Virus record (IMG/VR): IMGVR_UViG_3300044732_001250
Coordinates: 1-29,302 of that record
DNA length: 29,302 bases
Source of the DNA: a virus
Direction: 5' to 3' (one strand)
Shown here: piece after piece, positions 7,342-16,397 of the stretch
Numbering within the stretch: the first letter of the stretch is position 1
Layout of the letters: the number at the start of each line of letters is the position of its first letter
Made by a program: the position numbers and the translations under genes
The notes under the pieces: model-generated
Seen by the model: the letters and a program-made list of their open reading frames with translations, nothing else
Database searches by the model: none
What the model was told of the DNA's origin: nothing

Positions 7342-9550
7342 ATTCTATATAAATGATGTTGAAGTTGATGAGCCAGTTGGTTTTGACGCTACAAAAATTA
7401 AGCTAAAGCGTTCTGAAAACTGGCACGGAGTTATGGCTGAAGCGAGTGAAGAAACTATTGAAGTTTATGGAAACGGATTTGATATACTTAGCGGTCTTTA
7501 TGCGGTTAGCGGAATAGATGCGGTTGCTGTTCTTAAAATAGAGTATTATTGTAGCGGTGTATTAGAAGAAACAATTGAATACAATGTAACATTTTATGAA
7601 TACAAAGAGTTTTGCGGAAATGATTGTTATTGTGTAGTGGGTATTGAAAAATCAGGTTGCTTTTATCAGTTTAAGAACGCAATGGATACAAAGGTAGATT
7701 TAGATATTTTAAAAGCTATTGACAATACAACGGATTTGGCTGATTACGAGTATTTAGGCAAAGAAATAGAAGTACCAAGTAAAACGATTGTATTAACAGA
7801 TAGTGTTGAAAATAGAGAAATAATATCTACTTATTTAAATGATGAAACTGGAACTTTCCCTGCTGGATGGAATCATTCCCCGAGTATAACAGGATTGTAT
7901 CAAGTGTTATTTACGCTACCATTTGAAACAATAATATATGATGAGTTTGGTGATTTTTTACCAAATAATTTTGTTAACCTGTTTTCTTCAGATGCAGCAA
8001 ACAATATAAACAATACAGTATTATCTGAAACGGATGCAATATATAAAAACACAAGCAGGGATAATATAAATTGTTTAACCGATGATATTGAAATAACAAC
8101 AATTATAAATGCAGACATTACTATTGAAACGTCTGCATCCTATACAATAAGTTCAATTAGTATTATATTAGGTATGTCTGATTTGGTTAACGGCATAGAT
8201 ACACAATTACAACTTTTTCCTGCAACTTTAATTAGTACGGTTGGATTTACAAAAACATACGGATGGAATATATCAAACACTACAAATACATCTTTTCCTA
8301 CTGCAAATACAAAGTTATATGTTTATTGTTTTATTCAATATACAACCACAACTACTGGAGAATTATATATGAATTTCAATATGAATACACCAAGTAGTTT
8401 TGAGATTACAAACAATTCACTATGCGCACCTACAAACGCAAAACTATACTTAGTAAATGAAACACTTAGCCATATATCAGAGTATGTTACAAACAACTGT
8501 TTAAGGGTTTATAGTGAGTATTTAGGTAGGATAGATTCAAGTCCGTATAACTTTGAAGATGATGGATGCGGTGGTATGTTGGCATTAACCTCAGGACTGT
8601 TTTTAAGGCGTATAGAAGACGTTAAAACAGGTGATAAAGCACCTAAGTTGGCATTGACATTTAATGATGTTTTAAACGCTACAAACTGCATATATCCGTT
8701 AGGAATGACAATAGAGCAACAGGGCGAAGATGAAGTTATAAGGATAGAAGATTGGAAACACTTTTATAACGATACCGTAATTGCTGACATTGGAACTGTT
8801 GCGGTTGAAAAACAACCGAACTTAAAGCTTCATTTTAAGAATTACAAAACAGGTTATTCTAAGTATGAAGCAGAAGAATACAACGGATTAGATGAATTTT
8901 TAACGGAACGTGAATATACTACACGATTAATAAACCATAACGGTGTATTAGAGAAAGTATGTCAGTTTGTAGCGAGTGGATATGCTATTGAGATTACAAG
9001 ACGTAAGGGCAATACGGATTCAAAAGACTGGCGATACGATAATGATACTTTTGTTCTTTGCTTAGATAGGTATTACGGAGCATTGCAAGTTGAACAGGGC
9101 AATATTGTTAATGATGCTAATATTATTGACCCTTCTACAATTCTTAACTTCAGAATAAGTCCTGCACGTATGGCGGTGCAATGGTTTGAGTATGTAACTA
9201 CGTTTTTGAAGTCTGCAAAAGAGTTGTTATTCTCAAGTGGTAAAGGTAATACGGCAGCGGAAGGTGAGTTAACAAGTGGATGTGAGTTTGAAAGCGGTGT
9301 ATTATCTGAAAAGCAGAATATAACGTCAAGTGATATAATAGTAGATAGTAATGGTATATACTTGCCAGAATTACATAAGATTGAAGGCGTACCGTTTACT
9401 TTTCAGCAATATAAATCTTTGCAGGCAAATCCTCACGGGTTGTTTGCTTACAAGTGTGATGAAACACAAAGATACGGATGGGTGCAAGAATGCAGTTATT
9501 CTTTTGTAGGAGGAACTATTGATTTAATTTTAATACCAAAAGTTGCATAA
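7331..9550 (+). CDS. Large tail/baseplate structural protein (739 aa)
   Basis: It directly follows the tape measure, where distal tail and baseplate hub proteins lie. The N-terminus (MEFKFYINDVEVDEPVGFD, then KIKLKRSENWHGVM) is a beta-rich start seen in such proteins in Bacteroidota phages. The rest is long and beta-rich, with scattered cysteines (CGNDCYC) and an aromatic C-terminus (CDETQRYGWVQECSYSF). No signal peptide, membrane span or enzymatic motif is evident. It overlaps the tape measure by 11 bases and ends this transcription unit, followed by a terminator. The exact role (distal tail, hub or tail-associated protein) cannot be told. Confidence 0.75.
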   Translation: MEFKFYINDVEVDEPVGFDATKIKLKRSENWHGVMAEASEETIEVYGNGFDILSGLYAVSGIDAVAVLKIEYYCSGVLEETIEYNVTFYEYKEFCGNDCYCVVGIEKSGCFYQFKNAMDTKVDLDILKAIDNTTDLADYEYLGKEIEVPSKTIVLTDSVENREIISTYLNDETGTFPAGWNHSPSITGLYQVLFTLPFETIIYDEFGDFLPNNFVNLFSSDAANNINNTVLSETDAIYKNTSRDNINCLTDDIEITTIINADITIETSASYTISSISIILGMSDLVNGIDTQLQLFPATLISTVGFTKTYGWNISNTTNTSFPTANTKLYVYCFIQYTTTTTGELYMNFNMNTPSSFEITNNSLCAPTNAKLYLVNETLSHISEYVTNNCLRVYSEYLGRIDSSPYNFEDDGCGGMLALTSGLFLRRIEDVKTGDKAPKLALTFNDVLNATNCIYPLGMTIEQQGEDEVIRIEDWKHFYNDTVIADIGTVAVEKQPNLKLHFKNYKTGYSKYEAEEYNGLDEFLTEREYTTRLINHNGVLEKVCQFVASGYAIEITRRKGNTDSKDWRYDNDTFVLCLDRYYGALQVEQGNIVNDANIIDPSTILNFRISPARMAVQWFEYVTTFLKSAKELLFSSGKGNTAAEGELTSGCEFESGVLSEKQNITSSDIIVDSNGIYLPELHKIEGVPFTFQQYKSLQANPHGLFAYKCDETQRYGWVQECSYSFVGGTIDLILIPKVA

Positions 9551-9613
9551 TTAAAAAAGATTGTCTAATATTGCATCAGTCTTATTTTCATATTGCTTTT
9601 TACTTTTATTTTA

Positions 9614-9641
9614 CCGTCACATTATTTGTGGCGGTTTTTTT
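9614..9641 (+). terminator. Intrinsic terminator
   Basis: A 7-bp stem CCGTCAC (9614-9620) with GTGGCGG (9628-9634), one G-T pair, 7-base loop ATTATTT, followed at once by seven T residues (9635-9641). It lies 63 bases after the stop of the tail/baseplate gene and before a new promoter candidate, so it marks the border between two transcription units. Confidence 0.9.
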
Positions 9642-9666
9642 ATTAAGATAGTGCAAATATCAATTA

Positions 9667-9681
9667 TTTTTATTAAATTTG
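9667..9681 (+). promoter_or_regulatory. Late promoter candidate, copy 2
   Basis: TTTTTATTAAATTTG, identical to 3561-3575, with the -7 match TAAATTTG at 9674-9681. It lies 25 bases after the terminator. Transcription would start near 9687, giving a leader of about 37-43 bases to the TTG start of the next gene. As with copy 1 there is no clear TTG -33 box; GCA plus an A+T block lies upstream. Confidence 0.6.
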
Positions 9682-9723
9682 CATATCTGGGCGCATTGCC
9701 AATAATTTATCACTTCAATTTTA

Positions 9724-11547
9724 TTGGTTTTGAATATTATAAGTCCTGAATTTAGTTTCTTAGATTTTAATTATAATGAGTATTCAGATACATGCGATGC
9801 TGAACATTTAAACGTATTGCCAGCGTGTAATGACTTAGGAATTAAAGCACAAATTGAGATTCAAACGGATGAAGACTTACCAACAACAACACCTATCTAC
9901 ATAGCCATTGCTGATTCAGATTGTAACGTTATTTACGATGCTGACATTGAAGTAACTCCGATATGTTCACTATATAAATTTTATACTGATTTTGAAGGCG
10001 ATGAAGTATTGGTAACAAATCCTTACAACCTTTGCAACACGGATAACGATACACCTACCGAAACAATTGAGTTTATAACAAATCCTTTTGATGAAATTAC
10101 AAGTACGGATTTGGAATTTGATATGATATCAGCAACACTTGCTACTGAATTGCAGATATATTGTGAAAATAAGATTTATATAATAAGAAGAAATGATGGT
10201 GGTGTTATTGGTTATACCTATACACAAACAGAAGATGTTTATATTGTTTATATAGAGGGTACGGTTGCATCAAATAGGGCTTTTATATTAAAAGCATTTC
10301 TTAATGAAGTATTTGACGTAAATCACGGCACAACGTCAACTTATTCAGGTGTAACTGTTAATATAGCAAATATTCCTGCTGGTTCTTATTTAAATAATTA
10401 CGGATTAATAGGTAATATTTCAACAGTAACGGCATCAACAAATACTGGTAATTGGTTTTATTGGAAAAATAGTAAAATAAACTTTTCTTTTACAAACCAA
10501 ACCGTATCTGATGATATAGTTTATTCTTTTGAAGATACATTAAGCGGTAGTAACGTTTATTCTTTTAAGTTCTATTATACGTCTATCTATAACGATATGA
10601 CAGGTAGTATATCGTTTGATGACGGTACAAATCCGCCAACAGTTATTAACGTTAATTTCGATAGTTATGACGGATTCGTAGAAGTGGACTTTCAGGCGAC
10701 ATTAAATCCGTGTACAATATCAATAAACGTAGATAACAACAATCATATAAACGGAATATCATTTTACAAGATAGAAAAATACGATACACTACTCTATAAC
10801 GTAACCAACAACATAAGCGGAAACGTGCCAGTAGCAGTTTATAGCAGAGCAGAATTAATTGCATTGATTAGTGACTTATTAGGCTTTGATTTTGACTGTG
10901 AGTTTACATCTTGTTGTACAGTCCCAGACATTGAATTTGATATAACACTACCAAACGATGATAGTGTTTACCATTATACACTTACATCATATTGGAGAAA
11001 AGGATTTATAAATTTTCCTGAATTGCCATTAGAAACAATTATTCCTGAATGTTTTACTTATGCTATATTAGACAGTAATAAGGATTTGGTAGCGTGTAGC
11101 AATCTATTTGAGAAAGTTGAGGATTGTTGTTTTGTAACAAAGATTGAATACTCAAACAATGAAGATGCATTCGGGTTTACATATCCAACAGGCGTGACAA
11201 ATAGCGTTAATTTTCCGTTCTTTTTACACAGTCCACAATATCCAACAACAGAAAAGATATACAAACAAACAAACGGACAGTATAGGCGTTTAAGTGCTGA
11301 CATTGAAAAGGAATACGAATGTGAAACAGACTACATTCAGGAGTCATACCATGATAAGCTAATAACAGCATTAAAACACGATACATTAATTGTTACATCA
11401 AATCGTTTAGGATTTACAACTCAAATGAGCCAACAAGGCGACTATTCACCTGACTGGAATAGTAAGATAGAATTTACATCTAAAGCAGAATTTAAACTAA
11501 AAAAATACTTTAATGGAAAAAACAGCAACTGCGGTGCAAACTGCTAA
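9724..11547 (+). CDS. Large structural protein, probable tail/virion component (607 aa)
   Basis: Unrecognised at family level. It is long, beta-rich and full of Asp, Asn, Thr and Tyr, with cysteine clusters (FTSCCTVPD, EDCCFV, NSNCGANC). Near the C-terminus a region with FGFTYPTGV, FFLHSPQYP and LSADIEKEYECETDY recalls structural proteins of Bacteroidota phages, followed by a strand-rich end (FKLKKYF). No ATG lies near the N-terminus: an in-frame TAA at 9703-9705 bounds it and TTG 9724 or TTG 9730 are the plausible starts. First gene after the terminator and promoter. It overlaps the glycosyltransferase gene by 35 bases. Role could be fibre, baseplate or head decoration. Confidence 0.7.
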   Translation: MVLNIISPEFSFLDFNYNEYSDTCDAEHLNVLPACNDLGIKAQIEIQTDEDLPTTTPIYIAIADSDCNVIYDADIEVTPICSLYKFYTDFEGDEVLVTNPYNLCNTDNDTPTETIEFITNPFDEITSTDLEFDMISATLATELQIYCENKIYIIRRNDGGVIGYTYTQTEDVYIVYIEGTVASNRAFILKAFLNEVFDVNHGTTSTYSGVTVNIANIPAGSYLNNYGLIGNISTVTASTNTGNWFYWKNSKINFSFTNQTVSDDIVYSFEDTLSGSNVYSFKFYYTSIYNDMTGSISFDDGTNPPTVINVNFDSYDGFVEVDFQATLNPCTISINVDNNNHINGISFYKIEKYDTLLYNVTNNISGNVPVAVYSRAELIALISDLLGFDFDCEFTSCCTVPDIEFDITLPNDDSVYHYTLTSYWRKGFINFPELPLETIIPECFTYAILDSNKDLVACSNLFEKVEDCCFVTKIEYSNNEDAFGFTYPTGVTNSVNFPFFLHSPQYPTTEKIYKQTNGQYRRLSADIEKEYECETDYIQESYHDKLITALKHDTLIVTSNRLGFTTQMSQQGDYSPDWNSKIEFTSKAEFKLKKYFNGKNSNCGANC

Positions 11548-12373
11548 AGGAATCCTATTAATAGCAATCGGTTCAAATGAATACTTGGAAATGGCTAAAA
11601 ACTTAGCTATGTCAATTAAACACTTAGAGCCTGAAATGCCTATCTGTTTAGCGCATAACTACAATTATATAGACAAGTCTTTATTTGACTTTGAAGTAAA
11701 AGTTCCTAATGAAAGTTGGAATACAAAAGGCAAAATCGAATACATAAAAGTAAAAACGTGGATGTATGATTTTTCACCATTTCAGGAAACTATTTTTTTG
11801 GATGTTGATATGGTTTGGTTATTTTCAAAAAAGCCTTCAGAGTTATTTAATCAATGCATTGGATTAGATTGGACTATGTCAAACACAGGACTTGCAGGAT
11901 ATTCAATTTGGTGCGATATAAACGATATTAGAAAAATTTACCCTGATGTTATGATGTGGAATTATCACAGCGAATGTGTGTATTTTAATAAATCTGAAAA
12001 GACTAAAACGTATTTTGATACCGTAAAAGATATGTATTTAAATCCACCTGTTAAAGGTACTAAATTCGGTGGCGCATCAATTGCAGATGAATTAGCTTTT
12101 CAGTTAGCATCATTAAAATTAAATGAATTTCCACACAAAGAAAACTGGTTGCCGATATTTTGGTATGCACGTGATAAAAGAACAACACACTTACAACCAT
12201 ATAAATTAAGTGAAATATACTTTGCATATTCAGTAGGTGGCAATAAGTTACCGACAGTTATTAAGAACAATTTTTCAACTATATCAAACTATCATTCTAA
12301 AATGAGTAAGTTAGGCAAGCCATATAAGATTAGAGATAAAAAATCATTCATTCCTGAAAGACGTAGTTTATGA
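11513..12373 (+). CDS. DxD-motif glycosyltransferase (GT-A fold, GT8-like)
   Basis: Cytoplasmic sugar transferase. The N-terminus ILLIAIGSNEYLEMAKNLAM starts a nucleotide-binding fold; the metal/UDP-sugar DxD motif occurs as FLDVDMVW with D97 and D99. Further on are NTGLAGYSIW, a typical acceptor-side loop, and a late ADELAF segment. At 286 aa it appears complete. It is not similar in motif layout to the GT25 enzyme at 360-1025, so the phage carries two different transferases. It overlaps the upstream structural gene by 35 bases and the portal by an ATGA. The acceptor could be a virion protein or host glycan; the close link to structural genes favours virion, as inference. Confidence 0.75.
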   Translation: MEKTATAVQTAKGILLIAIGSNEYLEMAKNLAMSIKHLEPEMPICLAHNYNYIDKSLFDFEVKVPNESWNTKGKIEYIKVKTWMYDFSPFQETIFLDVDMVWLFSKKPSELFNQCIGLDWTMSNTGLAGYSIWCDINDIRKIYPDVMMWNYHSECVYFNKSEKTKTYFDTVKDMYLNPPVKGTKFGGASIADELAFQLASLKLNEFPHKENWLPIFWYARDKRTTHLQPYKLSEIYFAYSVGGNKLPTVIKNNFSTISNYHSKMSKLGKPYKIRDKKSFIPERRSL

Positions 12374-14175
12374 CACCAATAGAACAAATAAATATATTTA
12401 ACCACCACGATGATAAAATAAAGTGGAATATAAAAAAAGATGCTTTAAAACTTTATAAAGCGTTAAAGACTCATGCAGACGGATTAGTTCCTGAAGAAAT
12501 AATCAGAGAACGCAGACCGAATGAGCCTGATGCTATAATGGATTACAGGTTTAAAATCTACGCACCAAAAACGGAACACCCGATTTCTAAGGTAATTACT
12601 TCTTTGAGTAAAATAAGACGTTCACCTGATTGGAAAGTGAATTACGATAAAACAAAAGAGCCTGCATTTTTAGAAACGGCAAATAAGACATTAAAAACAT
12701 ATTTAGAAAATGAATATCCTATTTATGACAATATAGATTCATGGTTGTTTGATGAGTGCTTACAGAATATAATGATAGATGCAAATGCTGTTGTTGTTAT
12801 CGTTCCATTGTCGTATAATATTCAGGTAGGTGAATTTTATAAACCAATTCCGTTTATTGCTAATGTTGACGAAGTTATTTATTACAAAGAAAATGACTAT
12901 ACAATAGTAAAAACAGATAGAGATTATGAATACAAAGATGAAAGCGGAAAGCGTGAATATGATATACATATTTTATCAACAAGAAACGAGATAGTAGAAT
13001 ATGTAATTTTAGAAACAAAAGGGCAAAAGGTATATTTAGAATTAAATAGACTTCAACATAATTTTGATGAATTGCAGGCTTTCCGATTTAGGGGTTTATT
13101 CTATAAGAATGAAGACGGTGATATTATTTGGAAGACACCTATAAATTCAATGGTAACGCATTTAAACGAAGCAGCACGTATGTATTCAGATTTACAAGCT
13201 GAATATGTTTTACACATGCATTCGGAAAAATGGACTATTAACACCAATACTTGTAAGAAGTGCAACGGAACAGGCAAAACAAAAGTAGGTTTGGCAATGT
13301 CAAATTCAACGTGTGGAACTTGTAACGGTAGCGGTTATGAAACTGTTTCACCTTTCCAAAACAGGGTAATTAATTTAGACTTAAATAGACCGAATAGCCA
13401 AATACCACCAATACCACCAGCAGGCTATATTCAAAAGAGTATAGAGATAGCACACTTATTAAGAGATGCTGTTAAAAGCAACTTATACGAAGCATTAGAG
13501 GCGGTTAACATGCAGTTTCTTTACAATGTTCCAATAAATGAAAGCGGAATAGCTAAACAATGGGACAGAGATGAAACGGATAACTTTGCACATAAGGTTG
13601 CAGGATTATTAAAGTACGTTCGTGAAAATGTAGATTACTATACTTGTAATTTGCGTTATGGCTTTTTAATTCAGGATGCAAAGACACGTGAGGAAATGCT
13701 ACCGAAAATTAGTATTCCACAAAAATACGATTTAGTAAATAATGCGTTATTGATTGAAGAATATAAACATGCTAAAGATGCAAATTTAAGTCCCGTTATA
13801 TTAGCGTCAATGGAAATGGAAATATCTTTAAAGCGTTTCACTCATGATTCTGATGTAAGCAAATACACTATGTTGGTTTACAAGTTAGACCCTTTATATG
13901 GTGTTTCTGAAGATAATAAAATGATGCGTTTGCAAAATAACGGTATTACAGAAAAAGACTATGTAGTTAGTTCTAATATTCAAAAGTTTGTGCGTAAAGC
14001 ATTGATAGAAGATGAAGAGTTTGCATTTAAAGGATATGAAGAACAAGTGGCTATTATGAATAAATATGCAGATGAAGTGATGAGAGAAAATAGTATTAGT
14101 ACAGATTTATTAGCACCTTTACAAGATGCACGTAAACAATTAGGAACGCCACAAATAATTCAATCAGAACAATAG
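12370..14175 (+). CDS. Portal protein with embedded zinc-finger-like motif
   Basis: Called as portal from its size (601 aa) and place just before the MuF-like, scaffold and capsid genes. The protein is helix-rich and shows portal-like features such as a YRFKIYAP segment near the N-terminus, a long helical middle, and an acidic helical C-terminal region rich in Lys/Glu. Unusual is a pair of CxxCxGxG repeats, CKKCNGTG at residues 295-302 and CGTCNGSG at 315-322, as in the zinc-binding domain of DnaJ. The portal ring forms the DNA entry channel, docks TerL and joins the tail. It starts in an ATGA overlap with the glycosyltransferase. Confidence 0.8.
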   Translation: MTPIEQINIFNHHDDKIKWNIKKDALKLYKALKTHADGLVPEEIIRERRPNEPDAIMDYRFKIYAPKTEHPISKVITSLSKIRRSPDWKVNYDKTKEPAFLETANKTLKTYLENEYPIYDNIDSWLFDECLQNIMIDANAVVVIVPLSYNIQVGEFYKPIPFIANVDEVIYYKENDYTIVKTDRDYEYKDESGKREYDIHILSTRNEIVEYVILETKGQKVYLELNRLQHNFDELQAFRFRGLFYKNEDGDIIWKTPINSMVTHLNEAARMYSDLQAEYVLHMHSEKWTINTNTCKKCNGTGKTKVGLAMSNSTCGTCNGSGYETVSPFQNRVINLDLNRPNSQIPPIPPAGYIQKSIEIAHLLRDAVKSNLYEALEAVNMQFLYNVPINESGIAKQWDRDETDNFAHKVAGLLKYVRENVDYYTCNLRYGFLIQDAKTREEMLPKISIPQKYDLVNNALLIEEYKHAKDANLSPVILASMEMEISLKRFTHDSDVSKYTMLVYKLDPLYGVSEDNKMMRLQNNGITEKDYVVSSNIQKFVRKALIEDEEFAFKGYEEQVAIMNKYADEVMRENSISTDLLAPLQDARKQLGTPQIIQSEQ

Positions 14176-14203
14176 GCAGACAAAATAGCTATATTAACAT
14201 AGA

Positions 14204-15124
14204 ATGAGTAGTATTAAAAAAATAATTGAAACAGTTGATAGTTCTATTAATGAATTTATGGACAAAGTGCCAAAAATCCAAAAGAATATCTATAAAGAAA
14301 TACTAACAATTACAAAAGATTTAAAGTTAGATGCTAAAGGTAATATCAAAAACACGATAGACAATTATCGTATTCTTTCTCAATTGCGGATGCGATTACG
14401 TAGAGTTATTTTTGACAAAGAATACATAAAAGCATCAAAGGAACTTATTAAATCATTCGATACAATTTCTGAAGTTCAACAGTCTTATTTTGCTACTTTT
14501 GCAACATCTAAAAGTGCCACAACGCAAGAAATTCTAAATATAGTTAGACAAGATTCAATTGATAGAACGGCACTTTATTTAAGTGAGCAAGGAATTGATT
14601 TAAACATTATTTCAAAGACTCAATCTATACTGCAATCAAATATTACGTCTGGCGGTTCTTATGCTGAATTTCAGGAAGCGATGAAAGTATATATTAACGG
14701 CAACACTAATAATTTAGGTGCTTTTGAAAAATATGCTAATACAATTGTAATAGATTCAATAAATACTTATTCACGTACTTATTCAACTATACTTACAGAT
14801 GATTTGGGATTGGAATGGTTTATGTACACAGGTTCTTTATTAGAAACATCTCGTGAATGGTGTCAGTATATGGTAAAAAAGAAGTATGTACATAAATCAG
14901 AATTTCAAACTATTTTAACAGGAAATATTGACGGTATTGACATTTGTAGTGATAAAATACCATGCAATGCAAAAACAAAACTACCAAACGGAATGAAAGC
15001 AGATACCAATACATCAAACATTACTAATTATGCAGGTGGATGGAATTGCGGACATGCATTTTATGCAGTTGCAAAGGAAGCCGTACCTAAAAATATAAGA
15101 GATAAGTTTAACAGTAAAGTATAG
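14204..15124 (+). CDS. MuF-like head morphogenesis protein
   Basis: A minor head protein of the Mu gpF/SPP1 gp7 type, usually found next to the portal. The N-terminal two-thirds is helical. The C-terminal part has SREWCQYM (residues 216-223) and NYAGGWNCGHAFY (274-286), matching the conserved 'R..C....' and 'GGwnCrH' signatures with C220, C282 and H284. At 306 aa it is the usual size. In related phages it is packaged in the head and may be ejected or help fill it. No toxin domain is fused at its C-terminus. Confidence 0.85.
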   Translation: MSSIKKIIETVDSSINEFMDKVPKIQKNIYKEILTITKDLKLDAKGNIKNTIDNYRILSQLRMRLRRVIFDKEYIKASKELIKSFDTISEVQQSYFATFATSKSATTQEILNIVRQDSIDRTALYLSEQGIDLNIISKTQSILQSNITSGGSYAEFQEAMKVYINGNTNNLGAFEKYANTIVIDSINTYSRTYSTILTDDLGLEWFMYTGSLLETSREWCQYMVKKKYVHKSEFQTILTGNIDGIDICSDKIPCNAKTKLPNGMKADTNTSNITNYAGGWNCGHAFYAVAKEAVPKNIRDKFNSKV

Positions 15125-15159
15125 TTTACTAAGTAGAACAAATACATACAAAACTATTA

Positions 15160-15169
15160 ATTAAATTTA
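15160..15169 (+). promoter_or_regulatory. Weak late-promoter-like element upstream of the head genes
   Basis: ATTAAATTTA resembles the core of the two late-promoter copies (ATTAAATTTG), with A in place of the final G. It lies exactly 15 bases before the ATG at 15185, the same distance as copy 1 to ATG 3591, and the bases between are similar (AAAATA in both). This would boost the scaffold and capsid genes. The mismatch at the last position keeps confidence low. Confidence 0.3.
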
Positions 15170-15184
15170 CACAAAATATTTTAA

Positions 15185-15472
15185 ATGGCTAAGGATTTCA
15201 TAGCAATAGACACAGAAAAAAACATATACGAATTTAGTGAGAAAGGAATAAATTCACTAAAAGAGTTACACAAAGCACAAAGAAAGACAGGATGGCAATA
15301 CGGCTTAAAATCAGAAAAAAATAATTTACTGATAAAAGTTGTAACACCGAAAGAAGCGCAGGATGCAGTTAAAGAAAATGCATTGTTAAAACAAAGAGTT
15401 GCTGAATTAGAGGCAATGAAAGATAAAAGAGGTGCTAAAACACAAAACGAGTCTGATAACACAGAAAAATAA
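15185..15472 (+). CDS. Small coiled-coil protein upstream of the scaffold (95 aa)
   Basis: Begins MAKDFIAIDTEKNIYEFSEKG and ends in a Lys/Glu-rich helix (ENALLKQRVAELEAM) that would form a coiled coil. No other motif. It lies in a 61-base gap after the MuF-like gene, before the scaffold candidate. Such small proteins next to capsid genes may be head accessory or scaffold partners, but the sequence does not show which. RBS is not Shine-Dalgarno-like; the upstream TTTTAA is A+T-rich as usual here. Confidence 0.65.
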   Translation: MAKDFIAIDTEKNIYEFSEKGINSLKELHKAQRKTGWQYGLKSEKNNLLIKVVTPKEAQDAVKENALLKQRVAELEAMKDKRGAKTQNESDNTEK

Positions 15473-15475
15473 TTT

Positions 15476-16345
15476 ATGAATAAACTTAAAACTTTATTTG
15501 ACAGTTTGGCTAAAAAAGCAGGTGTCGATATTACAGATGAAAGCTATCTTAAAGCATTAGAAGCTATAAAGGAAGTTGAAATTTCAGATGAGATTTCTAC
15601 AAAATTGGAAAGCAATCTGTACGATATTGAAAGTGCAAAACAAAACTACACACTTAAACAACACTTTACAGCGTTAGGATTAAATGGAGTAGATGCACAG
15701 CTAAAAGAAGCCTTAGAAGAATTGATAGAAGATGAAAGTGTAAGAAATGAATTATTAGGTGTTAAATCAACTCCAGCACGTGTTAGAACAGCATTAGCAA
15801 AGATAAAAGAACTTGAAGCTAAGAAAGCGAGTGCAGAAGGCAAAGGCGATGACGGAAAGGCTAAGAAAGCACAAGATGAAATTGATAGATTAGTAAACGA
15901 CTTTAAAGCAAAAGAAACTAACTATCTACAAGAGATTGAAAAGGAAAAAAACTCTAAGTTTGCAGAAATTGAAAAATTGCAACATAAGTTTTTTTTACAA
16001 GGATTAGAATACGATAAAAGCAAATCAATAGAAGAAAACCTATTGTTAGCTGATTACCATATAAACAACGAGCTTACTGCAAAGGGAGCTAAAAGAATAT
16101 ACAACACAGAAATTGGCAAATTCGAGCTGAAAAGAGCAGATGACACGTCTCTCGATTATCTTGATGAACGCAACAACAAAACCTCTTACGAGGATTTTAC
16201 AAAGGGAGTTTTACTCAATAAAAAACTTCTGGCAACAAATGACGGAACGCCACAAAAAAGCAATCCATTGTTTGCACCAGACCCTACTAATAGCGGTCAT
16301 TCACAGGTAGATTTTTCAGCATTCGACAATTTAAAGATACCATAG
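15476..16345 (+). CDS. Head scaffolding protein candidate
   Basis: A 289-aa, highly charged, mostly helical protein directly before the major capsid gene, the place and composition of a scaffold. Residues about 105-175 are Lys/Glu/Ala-rich coiled coil (ARVRTALAKIKELEAKKA, later KAKKAQDEIDRLVNDFKAK). The C-terminal region loses the charge pattern and ends with a Pro/Ser/Asn-rich tail (FAPDPTNSGHSQ) and FSAFDNLKIP, which could bind the capsid protein. No protease motif is seen. The start lies three bases after the previous stop. Confidence 0.7.
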   Translation: MNKLKTLFDSLAKKAGVDITDESYLKALEAIKEVEISDEISTKLESNLYDIESAKQNYTLKQHFTALGLNGVDAQLKEALEELIEDESVRNELLGVKSTPARVRTALAKIKELEAKKASAEGKGDDGKAKKAQDEIDRLVNDFKAKETNYLQEIEKEKNSKFAEIEKLQHKFFLQGLEYDKSKSIEENLLLADYHINNELTAKGAKRIYNTEIGKFELKRADDTSLDYLDERNNKTSYEDFTKGVLLNKKLLATNDGTPQKSNPLFAPDPTNSGHSQVDFSAFDNLKIP

Positions 16346-16397
16346 TATAGACCATATTAGTATTCAAAGATTATTAACAATTTTAAATACTAAAAAA

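Noticed and set aside
9561-9749. A 62-codon plus-strand open frame in the gap before the 607-aa structural gene.
   Set aside because: It starts at a non-ATG codon and runs through the intrinsic terminator and the promoter candidate, which explain the gap better.
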